A DNA stretch of 28,063 nucleotides from JBBQSN01 sp038213835 (GTDB taxonomy: Bacteria; Actinomycetota; Actinomycetes; Actinomycetales; CAWJMD01). How positions within the stretch are numbered: position 1 is the stretch's first letter; each line of letters opens with the position of its first letter. The notes under the pieces are model-generated. The model was not told the DNA's origin and ran no database searches. It was given only the letters and a program-made list of their open reading frames with translations. The stretch covers positions 1-28,063 of the forward strand of contig JBBQSN010000019.1 in NCBI GenBank assembly GCA_038213835.1. The letters are read 5' to 3'. Shown here one piece after another: positions 19,262-27,417 of this stretch. A program made the translations under genes and the position numbers.

Positions 19262-19866
19262 CAGCCGAACTCGTCCGCGACCAGCTCCTCGAGCCCGAGG
19301 TCGCTCCCGTAGGCGGCCACCGTCTCGACCTGGCCGTCCGCGTGCAGGACGACGAAGGAGTGCTGCTGGCTGATGCCGAACCGGGTGTACAGCGCACCGT
19401 CGACGTCGGCCAGGTGCACGAGGTCGCCGACCTCGTTCTGGGTGACGAAGCGGTCGAGCGCCGATGCGTCCGAGCTCAGTCCACCGACACCGACGAACCT
19501 GACGTCGTCCCGGGCGCCCGCGACCGAGCTCACCTCGTCCGCGGCCCGCGCGCACACCGTGCACCACGGGGCCCAGAACCACAGCACGACGTCCTGCCCC
19601 GCGAGGTCTGCGCCCCGGACCTGCTGTCCCTGGGTGTCCTGCGCCACGAAGTCGAGCAGCTCCGGGACGGACCGGCCGGTGTCGTCGTCACCGGTCGGCT
19701 GGGCGCCCGTGGAGGAGCCGGCACCACCAGCGGCATCGGCGGGGGTCCGGACCCCCGACGAGGTCGACGTCGTCGGCCCGACGCCGTCCGCGCAACCCGC
19801 GAGGGCGGCGACGAGGAGGACGGCCGTCAGGGCCGGTGCCCCGGGCCAGGACGGGAGGATGCGCAT
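19261..19866 (-). CDS. TlpA/ResA-like thioredoxin lipoprotein
   Basis: The 201-residue protein has a signal with lipobox (LAGC, Cys 25), a Ser/Thr/Gly-rich linker, then a redoxin fold with WFWAPWCTVCA, where Cys-x2-Cys is the redox pair. It also has a cis-Pro-type region that reads GISQQHSFVV (Gln-His rather than the usual Thr/Val-Pro). It should reduce disulfides outside the membrane, fed by the CcdA next to it. The ATG at 19864-19866 has GAGG motifs upstream. It is divergent from the alcohol dehydrogenase, 165 bases away. Confidence 0.87.
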   Translation of the reverse strand: MRILPSWPGAPALTAVLLVAALAGCADGVGPTTSTSSGVRTPADAAGGAGSSTGAQPTGDDDTGRSVPELLDFVAQDTQGQQVRGADLAGQDVVLWFWAPWCTVCARAADEVSSVAGARDDVRFVGVGGLSSDASALDRFVTQNEVGDLVHLADVDGALYTRFGISQQHSFVVLHADGQVETVAAYGSDLGLEELVADEFG

Positions 19867-19902
19867 GCCTCATCCTCGCAGCCCGAGGTCTCCGGGACGC
19901 CC

Positions 19903-19948
19903 GAAGCGATGACGAAGCGATGACGGAACCGGACTCGAGGCATCGGTC
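19903..19948 (+). promoter_or_regulatory. Tandem 11-base repeat and candidate ECF-sigma promoter upstream of the dehydrogenase
   Basis: GAAGCGATGAC occurs twice head to tail (19903-19924). Immediately after it, GGAAC (19925-19929), 16 bases, and GTC (19946-19948) match the SigE-type ECF promoter pattern. Together they sit about 84 bases upstream of the alcohol dehydrogenase start and within the divergent gap shared with the redoxin gene. Confidence 0.4.
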
Positions 19949-20031
19949 CCCGTGCCGCCTCCGCGCGCGCGACGACGTCCTTTCCCCCAGGGTGGAGCAA
20001 GGACATCCACCGACTCTCGAAAGGCGACGAC

Positions 20032-21216
20032 GTGCGCGCACTGACCTGGCAGGGCAAGAGGGACGTCCGGGTCGAGGACGTCCCGGACCCGGTGCTGCAG
20101 GAGCCGACCGACGCGATCGTGCGGATCACCTCGACCGCGATCTGCGGGTCGGACCTGCACCTGTACGAGGTGCTCGGGCCGTTCCTGTCCCCGGGTGACG
20201 TGCTCGGCCACGAGCCGATGGGCGTCGTGGAGGAGGTCGGGGCGGAGGTCACCCACATCAAGCCGGGCGACCGGGTGGTCGTCCCCTTCAACATCTCCTG
20301 CGGTCACTGCTGGATGTGCGAGCGGAAGCTCTTCGCGCAGTGCGAGACCACGCAGGTGCGCGACCAGGGCAAGGGTGCCTCCCTGCTCGGGTACACCTCG
20401 CTGTACGGCTCGGTCCCGGGCGGCCAGGCGGAGTTCCTGCGGGTGCCGCAGGCCCACTTCGGCCCGATCCCCGTGCCGTCGGACCACCCGGACGAGCGCT
20501 TCCTCTACCTGTCCGACATCCTCCCGACCGCCTGGCAGGCGGTCCGGTACGCCGACGTGCCGAAGGGCGGCACCCTGGCCGTTCTCGGCCTCGGTCCGGT
20601 GGGCCAGTTCTGCGCCCGGATCGGTCGTCACCTCGGAGCCGGTCGCGTCATCGGCGTCGACGACGTCCCGGAGCGGCTCGCGCTGGCCGCCAAGCACGGC
20701 ATCGAGACCTTCGACCTGTCTCAGCACGACGACGTCGCAGCGGATCTGATCGAGGCCACCGGTGGCCGCGGCCCCGACGCCGTCATCGACGCCGTGGGCA
20801 TGGAGGCCAGCGGCTCGCCGTTCGGCAAGACGGCGCACGCGATCGTCGGCATGCTGCCGGACGCCATCGCCCGCCCGATGACCGACAGGATGGCCATCGA
20901 CCGGCTCGACGCCCTGCACACCGCGATCAAGGCGGTCCGTCGCGGCGGCACCGTGTCGGTGAGCGGCGTCTACGGCGGCGAGGTCGACCCGATGCCGATG
21001 ATGGAGATGTTCGACCGCGGCGTGCAGCTGCGGATGGGGCAGGCCCACGTGAAGCGCTGGATCGACGACATCATGCCCCTGGTGCTGGACGACTCCGACC
21101 CGCTCGGCACCCTCGACCTCGCGACCCACCGGATCCCGCTCGAGGACGCCGCGCACGGCTACGAGATCTTCCAGAAGAAGCAGGACGGCTGCGTCAAGGT
21201 CGTGCTGGCACCGTGA
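20032..21216 (+). CDS. Zinc-dependent alcohol/formaldehyde dehydrogenase (MDR family)
   Basis: The 394-residue protein has catalytic zinc ligands C38 (ICGSD) and H60/E61 (LGHEP), four structural-zinc cysteines (C90, C93, C96, C104) and a Rossmann motif GLGPVG (186-191). It resembles glutathione-independent formaldehyde dehydrogenase and threonine-dehydrogenase-like members, so it should oxidise an alcohol or aldehyde with NAD. The GTG start has GAAAGG 7 bases upstream. Its TGA overlaps the next gene's ATG (TGATG), so the SDR partner is co-translated. The exact substrate is not evident. Confidence 0.88.
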   Translation: MRALTWQGKRDVRVEDVPDPVLQEPTDAIVRITSTAICGSDLHLYEVLGPFLSPGDVLGHEPMGVVEEVGAEVTHIKPGDRVVVPFNISCGHCWMCERKLFAQCETTQVRDQGKGASLLGYTSLYGSVPGGQAEFLRVPQAHFGPIPVPSDHPDERFLYLSDILPTAWQAVRYADVPKGGTLAVLGLGPVGQFCARIGRHLGAGRVIGVDDVPERLALAAKHGIETFDLSQHDDVAADLIEATGGRGPDAVIDAVGMEASGSPFGKTAHAIVGMLPDAIARPMTDRMAIDRLDALHTAIKAVRRGGTVSVSGVYGGEVDPMPMMEMFDRGVQLRMGQAHVKRWIDDIMPLVLDDSDPLGTLDLATHRIPLEDAAHGYEIFQKKQDGCVKVVLAP

Positions 21217-22127
21217 TGCCGGTCGTCCTGATCACCGGGGCCTCCAGCGGCATCGGTCGCGCGACGGCGCACGAGTACGCCCGGCAGGGCGCACGCCTCG
21301 TCCTCGTCTCGCGCAGCCGCGAGGCGCTGGAGGTCACCGCCGCCGAGTGCCGCGAGCTCGGTTCTGCCGCAGCCGATGTCGAGCCGGTCGACGTGGCCGA
21401 CGGCGAGGCGGTCTTGGCCCTGGTCGACCGGGTGCTCAAGGCCCACGGACGGATCGACGTCTGCGTGCACGCGGCCGCCCTCATCGCCTTCGGCGAGTTC
21501 CTCGACGTGCCGGCCGAGGTGTTCGACCGCGTGGTCACCACGAACGTTCTCGGGACGGCCAACGTCGCGCGCGCCGTGCTGCCCGGCATGCGCGATCTCG
21601 ACCACGGCACCCTCGTGGTCGTCGGCTCGGTGCTCGGCCGGATCTCGGTGCCGCAGCTGGTCTCGTACTGCACCGGCAAGTGGGCCGTGCGCGGCCTGAC
21701 CCGGATGCTCTCCCAGTCGGTGCGCGACCGGCCGGGCGTCCACGTGGTCGGCGTCTCCCCCGGCGCCGTCAACACCCCGGTCTACGAGCAGGCCGCCAAC
21801 GTCACCGGGCGCGCGGCCCGGCCACCGGCCCCGGTGGACCCGCCGGAGAAGGTCGCTCGCGCGGTGCTCAAGGCCGCCGGGCACCGCCGCGGCGAGGTCT
21901 CCGTCGGCATCGCGAACCCGGTGATGGCGCTCGGTCACGAGCTACTGCCGCCGGTCTACGACCGGATCGTCGGCCCGTTGATGGGCCTGCTGGCACTGAC
22001 CCGGGTGCCGATGGACCCGCACCCCGGCAACGTCCTGGACCCCTCCCCCGAGGGCGAGGAGGTGCAGGGCCCGTGGAGCGAGGCGGGCCTGCTCGGCCTC
22101 GACGCCCGGCGACGCGCGCGCCGCTGA
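21216..22127 (+). CDS. Short-chain dehydrogenase/reductase with C-terminal extension
   Basis: The 303-residue protein has the SDR core: TGASSGIG (7-14), N110, S138 and Tyr151-x3-Lys155 (YCTGK). A C-terminal extension of about 60 residues carries a conserved GHELLPPVYD region and an acidic tail. The ATG overlaps the dehydrogenase stop by one base (TGATG). It is probably a partner in the same redox pathway, but its substrate is unknown. Confidence 0.88.
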   Translation: MPVVLITGASSGIGRATAHEYARQGARLVLVSRSREALEVTAAECRELGSAAADVEPVDVADGEAVLALVDRVLKAHGRIDVCVHAAALIAFGEFLDVPAEVFDRVVTTNVLGTANVARAVLPGMRDLDHGTLVVVGSVLGRISVPQLVSYCTGKWAVRGLTRMLSQSVRDRPGVHVVGVSPGAVNTPVYEQAANVTGRAARPPAPVDPPEKVARAVLKAAGHRRGEVSVGIANPVMALGHELLPPVYDRIVGPLMGLLALTRVPMDPHPGNVLDPSPEGEEVQGPWSEAGLLGLDARRRARR

Positions 22128-22131
22128 ACGC

Positions 22132-22146
22132 CCGCCCGAAGGGCGG
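22132..22146. terminator. GC hairpin between converging SDR and SRPBCC genes
   Basis: CCGCCC-GAA-GGGCGG is a 6-bp stem with a 3-base loop in the 19-base gap between opposing stops. It is a plausible bidirectional terminator without a T-tract. Confidence 0.4.
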
Positions 22147-22608
22147 TCAGGAGCCGGCTCGGCCCTCGGCGACCAGGCAGAGCCGGCGGAGCGCCTCGAC
22201 GTTGCGCGGCACGATGCCCAGCTGCCGCACCCGTGCCGGGACCAAGGTGCCGGGCCCCTTGGTGGCGTCCTCGCGGATCTCCACCCGGCAGCCGTCGCCG
22301 TCCGGGTGCAGCGTGACGTCGACGGTGGCCTCGCCGACCGGACGACCCTTCGCCTGCAGCCGCAGGTGCCGACCGGGCTCGACCTCCAGGACGGTGGAGA
22401 CGTCGTCGATGACGGTCGGCCACACCCCGAACGAGTGGTGGAGCCGGCTGCCGGTCGCGGGCCAGCCGGCGTCCACCGCGCGCACGCGGGAGGCACCCAC
22501 CACCCACGTCGCGTAGCTCCACCCGTCCGCGAGCACGGCGAAGACCTCCTCCGGTGAGGCCGTCGTGGTGCGCGAGACGGTCCTGGTCGTGGCGGGCAGC
22601 GTCGGCAT
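22147..22608 (-). CDS. SRPBCC-family (polyketide cyclase/START-like) protein
   Basis: The 153-residue protein shows a START-like fold: SRTTTASPEEVFAVLADGWSYATW, then SFGVWPTVIDDVSTVLEVEPG, and a helical C-terminus (VPARVRQLGIVPRNVEALRRL). Its ligand is unknown. The ATG at 22606-22608 is chosen where the homology starts (MPTLPATTRTV); the upstream Shine-Dalgarno is weak. It follows the sortase-DUF4397 pair by 52 bases and is separated from it by a hairpin. Confidence 0.8.
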   Translation of the reverse strand: MPTLPATTRTVSRTTTASPEEVFAVLADGWSYATWVVGASRVRAVDAGWPATGSRLHHSFGVWPTVIDDVSTVLEVEPGRHLRLQAKGRPVGEATVDVTLHPDGDGCRVEIREDATKGPGTLVPARVRQLGIVPRNVEALRRLCLVAEGRAGS

Positions 22609-22634
22609 CCCGCGAACGTTACTCGGGCCGGACC

Positions 22635-22651
22635 CTCGCCGCAGCGGCGAG
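22635..22651 (-). terminator. Hairpin after the second sortase gene
   Basis: CTCGCCG-CAG-CGGCGAG is a 7-bp perfect stem with a 3-base loop, starting 10 bases past the sortase stop (22661) in the transcription direction and 27 bases before the SRPBCC start. It probably ends the DUF4397-sortase transcript. Confidence 0.5.
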
Positions 22652-22660
22652 TGCGGGCGC

Positions 22661-23371
22661 TCAGGGGGCGATCGGCTCCGCCACGACGACCACGTTGTCG
22701 CGATAGCTGCCGAGCGCGGGCTGGAAGGGCCCACCGCAGGTGACGACGGTCAGCCGGTGCGGGACGTCCCGCGCGAAGATCCGGTCCACCGGCAGGACCG
22801 ACTTGGTGATCGTCTCGACCCCGACGACGCGGTAGGCCAGGAGGTCGCCCGAGGCCGTCGTGACCTCCAGCACGTCGCCGGGTGCCGCCTCGGCCAACCG
22901 CAGGAGGGCACCGGGACCGCCGGCCCGGGTGCTGACGTGACCCGAGAGCACGGCGCTGCCGGTGACGTCCCCCGGCTCGGGCCCCCACCGGTACCAGCCG
23001 ACCCTCGCTCCGTCCCGCGGGATCTCCATCGCCCCGTCGTCGCGCACGCCGACCGGGACGACCTCGGCGCTCACCCCGAGAGCGGGGACGGAGAGCGCGA
23101 CCGGTGGATCCACGACACCGGGTGCCGGCATCGCGGGTGACAACGCCACGACGCTCTCGTCCGCGCCCGCGTCGCTCGACGGTGCGGCGGAGGGCGGTAG
23201 CGAGGGAGAGGCTGACGCAATGGCCTGTGCGACAGTCAATCCAGTGTCCGCCGACCTCGCCGGCGCCTGCCACACCCACCACGCGGCTGCACCGCTCACC
23301 ACGGCCACGAGCAGGCAGGCCGCCGCCATCAGCGCCGCCCGGCGCCGACGTCGTCGACCTGCCTGCTCCAT
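22661..23371 (-). CDS. Class F-type sortase, all catalytic residues present
   Basis: The 236-residue protein has a basic N-terminus (GRRRRRR), one membrane helix (about 13-33), a linker and a sortase fold (about 92-232). Catalytic His145 (LSGHV), Cys212 (VTCGG) and Arg224 (SYRDN) are all in place, unlike the first sortase in this window. It should process the DUF4397 protein encoded 24 bases upstream. Its ATG is at 23369-23371. The pair forms a two-gene unit ended by a hairpin. Confidence 0.9.
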   Translation of the reverse strand: MEQAGRRRRRRAALMAAACLLVAVVSGAAAWWVWQAPARSADTGLTVAQAIASASPSLPPSAAPSSDAGADESVVALSPAMPAPGVVDPPVALSVPALGVSAEVVPVGVRDDGAMEIPRDGARVGWYRWGPEPGDVTGSAVLSGHVSTRAGGPGALLRLAEAAPGDVLEVTTASGDLLAYRVVGVETITKSVLPVDRIFARDVPHRLTVVTCGGPFQPALGSYRDNVVVVAEPIAP

Positions 23372-23395
23372 GAGGCTCGGGACCGCGACCGTCGC

Positions 23396-24199
23396 TCAGA
23401 CGGCCTGGGAGACCGTGCGCCGACCGGCCACCGCCGCGCCGACGAGACCGACGAGCGCGATCATCGTCAGCCAGGCCACGGGCTGGAACGACGCCTCGCC
23501 GGACGGGACGCCGCTCGGGGAGGAGTGCAGACCCTCGACGGTCTGGACGGCGAGCGCCAGGTTCGCGTCCTCCGCAGAGCCCCATGCGTAGACGAAGGTC
23601 GCAGTGCCCTCGGCGAGCGGGACGTCGGCCGGGCCGATCGCCACCGTGTCGGTGCCTGCGAGCACGACGTCCGCGCTGACCTGGCCGGCGTCCAGGGTCA
23701 GGGTCTCCTCACCCGGGTTCTCGAGCCCCTCGATGACCGGCGAGCCGCCGGCGCGCACGTCGACGGCGGGGGCGGCGGCGGTGTGTCGCACCGTCAGCCG
23801 CGCCTTACCGGCGTCCAGGGCCGCCACGTCGTTCACGTAGGGCGTCAGCACCGGTGTGCCGTCGGCACCCAGGTGGGCCACGATCGTGATGTTCGCACCC
23901 GCCGGAACGGTGGCGTCGGCGAGCTCGATGGCCGGGTCGTCGGCCTCCGGGTCGGCCCCGGCCGCGAACACGGCGAGGTCGTAGCTGCCCGCCGGGAGCT
24001 GCTGCGGGTCGGTGAGCGTGCCCGGCTCGAAGTCCGGGATCAGCTCGGCCCCGTTCGCGTACACGTCGACCGTGAGGCCGGGGACGGCGTGCAGCACCGA
24101 GACCGTCGCCTCCCCGGTGGACGACGCCGTCGCAGGTGCCGCCAGGGCGAGGGGTGCGAGCGGGATGACGAGCGCGGTGATCAGTGCTGTGCGACGCAT
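23396..24199 (-). CDS. Secreted DUF4397 protein with a sortase-type C-terminal anchor
   Basis: The 267-residue protein has a signal peptide (1-26), two DUF4397 beta-sandwich units (about 33-125 and 133-220; VSVLHAVPGLTVDVYANG and LTVRHTAAAPAVDVRAGG), and a C-terminal VPSGE (231-235), membrane helix (242-258) and basic end. DUF4397 is an extracellular repeat of unknown function. The ATG has AAGGAG 7 bases upstream. The tail motif resembles the first substrate's MPTGG, supporting anchoring by a class F sortase. Confidence 0.87.
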   Translation of the reverse strand: MRRTALITALVIPLAPLALAAPATASSTGEATVSVLHAVPGLTVDVYANGAELIPDFEPGTLTDPQQLPAGSYDLAVFAAGADPEADDPAIELADATVPAGANITIVAHLGADGTPVLTPYVNDVAALDAGKARLTVRHTAAAPAVDVRAGGSPVIEGLENPGEETLTLDAGQVSADVVLAGTDTVAIGPADVPLAEGTATFVYAWGSAEDANLALAVQTVEGLHSSPSGVPSGEASFQPVAWLTMIALVGLVGAAVAGRRTVSQAV

Positions 24200-24242
24200 G
24201 TTGCGACTCCTTCGTGAGCAGGGCTGTCTCGTGGGCGATCTC

Positions 24243-24259
24243 ACCCGGAGCAACCGGGT
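24243..24259. promoter_or_regulatory. Inverted repeat ACCCGG-N5-CCGGGT upstream of DUF4397
   Basis: A perfect 6-bp inverted repeat lies 44 bases upstream of the DUF4397 start, followed by a GGGTACCC palindrome. It is a possible operator or leader hairpin. I see no good -35/-10 pair around it. Confidence 0.3.
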
Positions 24260-24265
24260 ACCCAC

Positions 24266-24533
24266 ATGTCCGCACTTCGAGGGCGTTCGGATGCACGGGG
24301 GCGCGACGAGTTCGTCCGCGCACCCCTCGACGTCGACGTGCTGGTCGAGCACGGGACGGCACCGGTGGTCGTCCTCGGCTGGAGCACCGAGCCCGCGCCG
24401 GTCGAGCAGTCCCTGCGCGCCGGGGCCGTCGGCTACGCCGCCGCGGACCGCTTCGATCCGCGGCAGCAGCCGCTCCTCGTCGCGCGCGGGGACGACGACC
24501 ACGCCGTCCGGTCATCCTGCGTCAGCAGCGCCC
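24266..24533 (+). pseudogene. Remnant resembling a response-regulator receiver domain
   Basis: From ATG 24266 the frame reads about 70 residues that look like the middle of a NarL-type receiver: DEFVRAPLDVDVLVEHG, PVVVLGW, then EQSLRAGAVGYAA, the usual beta4-alpha4-beta5 order. The phosphorylation Asp is unclear and the N-terminal Asp pair is missing. The frame runs on into the reverse-strand glycosyltransferase without a stop, so no DNA-binding domain follows. It is probably a decayed regulator cut by the neighbouring gene block. A short real protein is less likely. Confidence 0.4.
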
Positions 24534-25352
24534 TCACGTCGGTGTCCCCGCGTCCACGGGCACGACCTGCCAGCCGTGCCCGTCACGCCGGACGCGTCCC
24601 TGCCGCTCCAGGTCGGTCAGCCACCCGTCCATCGGCCACCACCCCCAGCGCTCCGCGAACAGCCGCCCGTTCCGGAGCAGGTCGTCGACGCGCTCCCGCG
24701 AGGCGACCGCCACCGGGTGGTGCTGGTGGTAGGCCCTCGCGTCGCCGGTCCAGCCGAGCGACAGGCCGGACCGGCGGGCACGCTGCCCGAAGTCGGTGTC
24801 CTCGGCGCCGTAGCCCGTGTACGCCTCGTCGAAGCCGCCCGTGAGCTCCCAGGCCATCGCGGTCAGGGCGAACGAGAGCGACCAGAACAGCTCCCAGCGG
24901 TCGCCGACCTCGCGCTGCCCGGGGCCGGGGTCCGGCCGGGCCGGGTGCGGGGCGTCCAGACCGTCGAGGCCGTCCACCGGGTAGGGGCGGTCGGCGGCCC
25001 GCAGGTACGTGACGGGCCCGGACCAGACGACCGGCTCGCCCGTCGCCATCGCCTCGTCGTAGCCGGCCAGCGCTCCCCGGGCGAGGAGGCAGTCGACGTC
25101 GAGGAAGACCAACCGGTCCGCCCCGAGGTCGAGCGCCCGCCGGGCACCGGCGTTGCGGGCAGCCGCGAGCGGCAGCCGCCCCTGCGGTCCGGGGCCGAGC
25201 CGCACCACCTCGTCCGCCTCGACCGCCGGGTCGTCCATCGCCACGACCACGCGGTGGTCCGGACGGGTCGACGAGGCCCGCAGGCTCCGTTCCTGCAGGT
25301 CCAGGTGGGTGTGGCGGCCGTGCACCACGGTCACCACGGCGAGACCGCTCAC
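24534..25352 (-). CDS. GT2-type (GT-A fold) glycosyltransferase
   Basis: The 272-residue protein has a GT-A pattern: SGLAVVTVVHGR, ARNAGAR (65-71), DVD (85-87) for the metal-nucleotide site, and GGFDEAYTGYGAEDTDFGQR (172-191), the acceptor/catalytic motif of the GT2/GT7 group. It transfers a sugar from a nucleotide donor; sugar and acceptor are not evident. The GTG overlaps the stop of the next upstream gene (GTGA). It is the last of three coupled glycosyltransferases. Confidence 0.85.
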   Translation of the reverse strand: MSGLAVVTVVHGRHTHLDLQERSLRASSTRPDHRVVVAMDDPAVEADEVVRLGPGPQGRLPLAAARNAGARRALDLGADRLVFLDVDCLLARGALAGYDEAMATGEPVVWSGPVTYLRAADRPYPVDGLDGLDAPHPARPDPGPGQREVGDRWELFWSLSFALTAMAWELTGGFDEAYTGYGAEDTDFGQRARRSGLSLGWTGDARAYHQHHPVAVASRERVDDLLRNGRLFAERWGWWPMDGWLTDLERQGRVRRDGHGWQVVPVDAGTPT

Positions 25353-26359
25353 GACGCCACCGCCGGAGCGGTCCGGACCAGCACGTCGGTCACGACGTCG
25401 GCGAACCGGGAGGCCGCCCCGCCGTCGCACCAGCCCGCCCACCGTTCCCCGTCCAGCACCTGCACCTGGTCCAGCACGGTGCCCGGGTCGACCGAGCCGA
25501 GCCGGTCCGTGGTCAGGCACGGCCACCCGCCGCGGGCGAGCTCGGCGACCGTGTGGTGCTGCTCGTCGAACGGGCGGTCGGCCGGCACGACCAGGGCCGG
25601 GACCCGGGCGGCCGCCACCTCGGCGACGGCGTTCTGCCCGGCGTGCGTGACGACCACAGCGGCCGAGCGCAACAGCGGCCAGGGGTCGCGCGCCCAGGCA
25701 CCGCCGGGCGCGATCCGCTGCACCGACCAGCCGCGCGCCCCTGCCTGGAGGGCGTCCAGCTCGCCAGGCGTCCAGGCCGCGCCCCCGCTGCCCTCCATCA
25801 CCAGCGCGTGCCGGGGGCGGCGCCGCGAGGGCGCCGCCTCGGGCAGGTACCGCGACATCGCGCCGACGGCGACCAGGCGGTGCCGCAGCTCGGGCGCCAG
25901 CCCCTCCAGGACGCCGTTCGCCTCGGGCGGCCAGAACCCCACGAGCCGCTCCGAGACCCGCAGACCCAGGCGGTGCGCGTCGTCGTCGCGCCGACCGGGC
26001 TGCACGACGGAGACGACCGGCACCCCATGCAGCCGGGCGAGCAGGCTCACCTCCTGCGAGACGTCGCTGACCAGCAGGTCGGGGCGCGAGTCCGCGATCC
26101 AGCCCGAGATGGTGCGGTAGCGCTCGCGCAGGCCCTGGTGGTGCAGCGGGGCCCAGTGCAGCGCCCCGCGCGCGGTGGGGTCCACGGGTGCGTCCACCTC
26201 GTCGGGCACCAACCGGGTCCAGCGGTCCTCGAGCCCGGCCGGCGCCGGCAGGCTGCTCAGCAGCTCGGTGCGGACGCTGCGGGCGTCGAGCTGGCGCACG
26301 AGGGCCTGAGCTCGGTGCAGGTGACCCAGCCCGTGGTGGTGCACGTAGTAGCCGATCAC
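25349..26359 (-). CDS. GT-B glycosyltransferase (MurG/GT28-like)
   Basis: The 336-residue protein opens with a HHHGLGHLHRA motif (7-17), the GxGH-type acceptor-side loop of MurG-like enzymes, and has a donor-side HAGQNAVAE (239-247) followed by PALVVPADRPFDEQ. The likely donor is a UDP-sugar, though neither donor nor acceptor is evident. The GTG overlaps the GT4 stop (GTGA). Together the three enzymes may build a short glycan on a shared acceptor. Confidence 0.82.
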   Translation of the reverse strand: MIGYYVHHHGLGHLHRAQALVRQLDARSVRTELLSSLPAPAGLEDRWTRLVPDEVDAPVDPTARGALHWAPLHHQGLRERYRTISGWIADSRPDLLVSDVSQEVSLLARLHGVPVVSVVQPGRRDDDAHRLGLRVSERLVGFWPPEANGVLEGLAPELRHRLVAVGAMSRYLPEAAPSRRRPRHALVMEGSGGAAWTPGELDALQAGARGWSVQRIAPGGAWARDPWPLLRSAAVVVTHAGQNAVAEVAAARVPALVVPADRPFDEQHHTVAELARGGWPCLTTDRLGSVDPGTVLDQVQVLDGERWAGWCDGGAASRFADVVTDVLVRTAPAVAS

Positions 26360-27417
26360 GCCGCCCGCAGCCCCGCGGCGCCCGCGTAGACCCGCTCGTA
26401 CCGGCGGACCATCTCCTCCAGCCCCCAGCAGCGGACGGCCTCGCTCCGGACCGCCCGGCGGTCCAGCCCGGCGGCGATGACGGCGGCCCGCGAGAGGGCG
26501 TCGACGTCGCCCGGAGGGGCCAGCGCACCCACCCGCCGGGTGACGATCTCGGGGAGACCGCCGCGGGCGTAGGCGGCGACCGGGGTGCCGGTCATCGCCG
26601 CCTCGGCGGCCACCAGACCGAACGGCTCCTCCCAGACGGGTGAGACCAGCGCGACCCGCGCGTGCGCCACGACCTCGCGCACCTGGGCCTGCGGGAGGTG
26701 GCCGAGGTAGCGCACCCGGTCCGACAGCAGCGGAGCCACCCGCTCCTCGACGTAGGAGGCGTCGCCCACGGGTCCGATCAGATCGATCGCGAGGCCGGCG
26801 CCCAGGGCGGCGAGGACGGCCTCGTGCGGGGCCTTCTCGGGCACCATCCGGCCGGTCCAGACCGCCCGGGCGCCACCGGGTCCGGGCCGCCACACCGCCG
26901 GGTCGACGCCGTTGTGCACCACCTGCGAGTCGACGGCGTGCGCCCAGCGCTCACGCGTCGAGTCGCTGACGGCCACGAAGCCGGACGCGCCACCGGCCAG
27001 GGCGACGGCAGACTCCAGCCACGGCAGCGGCGGCGTGTGCAGGGTGGTGACCAGCGGGACCGGCAGCGCGGATGCCATCGCTATCGGCAGGTGGTGCAGG
27101 CTGTTGTTGTGCACGACGTCCAGGCCGTGCCCGTGCCGCATCAGCTCGAGCATCACGCCCAGGTAGGCGTGCTGCTCGCGCATCCACCACTCCGGCGGGG
27201 CCGCGACGTCACGCCGCGCGTCGTCGCTGAGGGTGAGCGGCGGGACGTCGAGGATGCGAGCGCGTAGCGCCGGGTCCGACCCGGGAGCCGCGAACAGGGT
27301 CACGCGGTGCCCTCGGGCGGTGAGCGTGCGGACCAGTCCGTGGGTGTGGGCCTCGAGGCCGCCCGCGAACGGCTCGCGCAGGGGGAACCGACTGGGTCCG
27401 ATCACGCAGATCCGCAC
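26356..27417 (-). CDS. GT4-family glycosyltransferase
   Basis: The 353-residue protein has a GT-B fold: the Gly-rich FAGGLEAHT loop (18-25), HNGVDPAVW (168-176), GRMVPEK (189-195) and the EEPFGLVAAEA motif (263-273), where the Glu pair binds the nucleotide. It resembles mannosyl/glucosyl transferases of capsule or glycolipid pathways. The GTG at 27415-27417 follows GGGAGGTG. It is the first gene of the three-gene unit and drives it from the 221-base upstream gap. Confidence 0.87.
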   Translation of the reverse strand: MRICVIGPSRFPLREPFAGGLEAHTHGLVRTLTARGHRVTLFAAPGSDPALRARILDVPPLTLSDDARRDVAAPPEWWMREQHAYLGVMLELMRHGHGLDVVHNNSLHHLPIAMASALPVPLVTTLHTPPLPWLESAVALAGGASGFVAVSDSTRERWAHAVDSQVVHNGVDPAVWRPGPGGARAVWTGRMVPEKAPHEAVLAALGAGLAIDLIGPVGDASYVEERVAPLLSDRVRYLGHLPQAQVREVVAHARVALVSPVWEEPFGLVAAEAAMTGTPVAAYARGGLPEIVTRRVGALAPPGDVDALSRAAVIAAGLDRRAVRSEAVRCWGLEEMVRRYERVYAGAAGLRAA

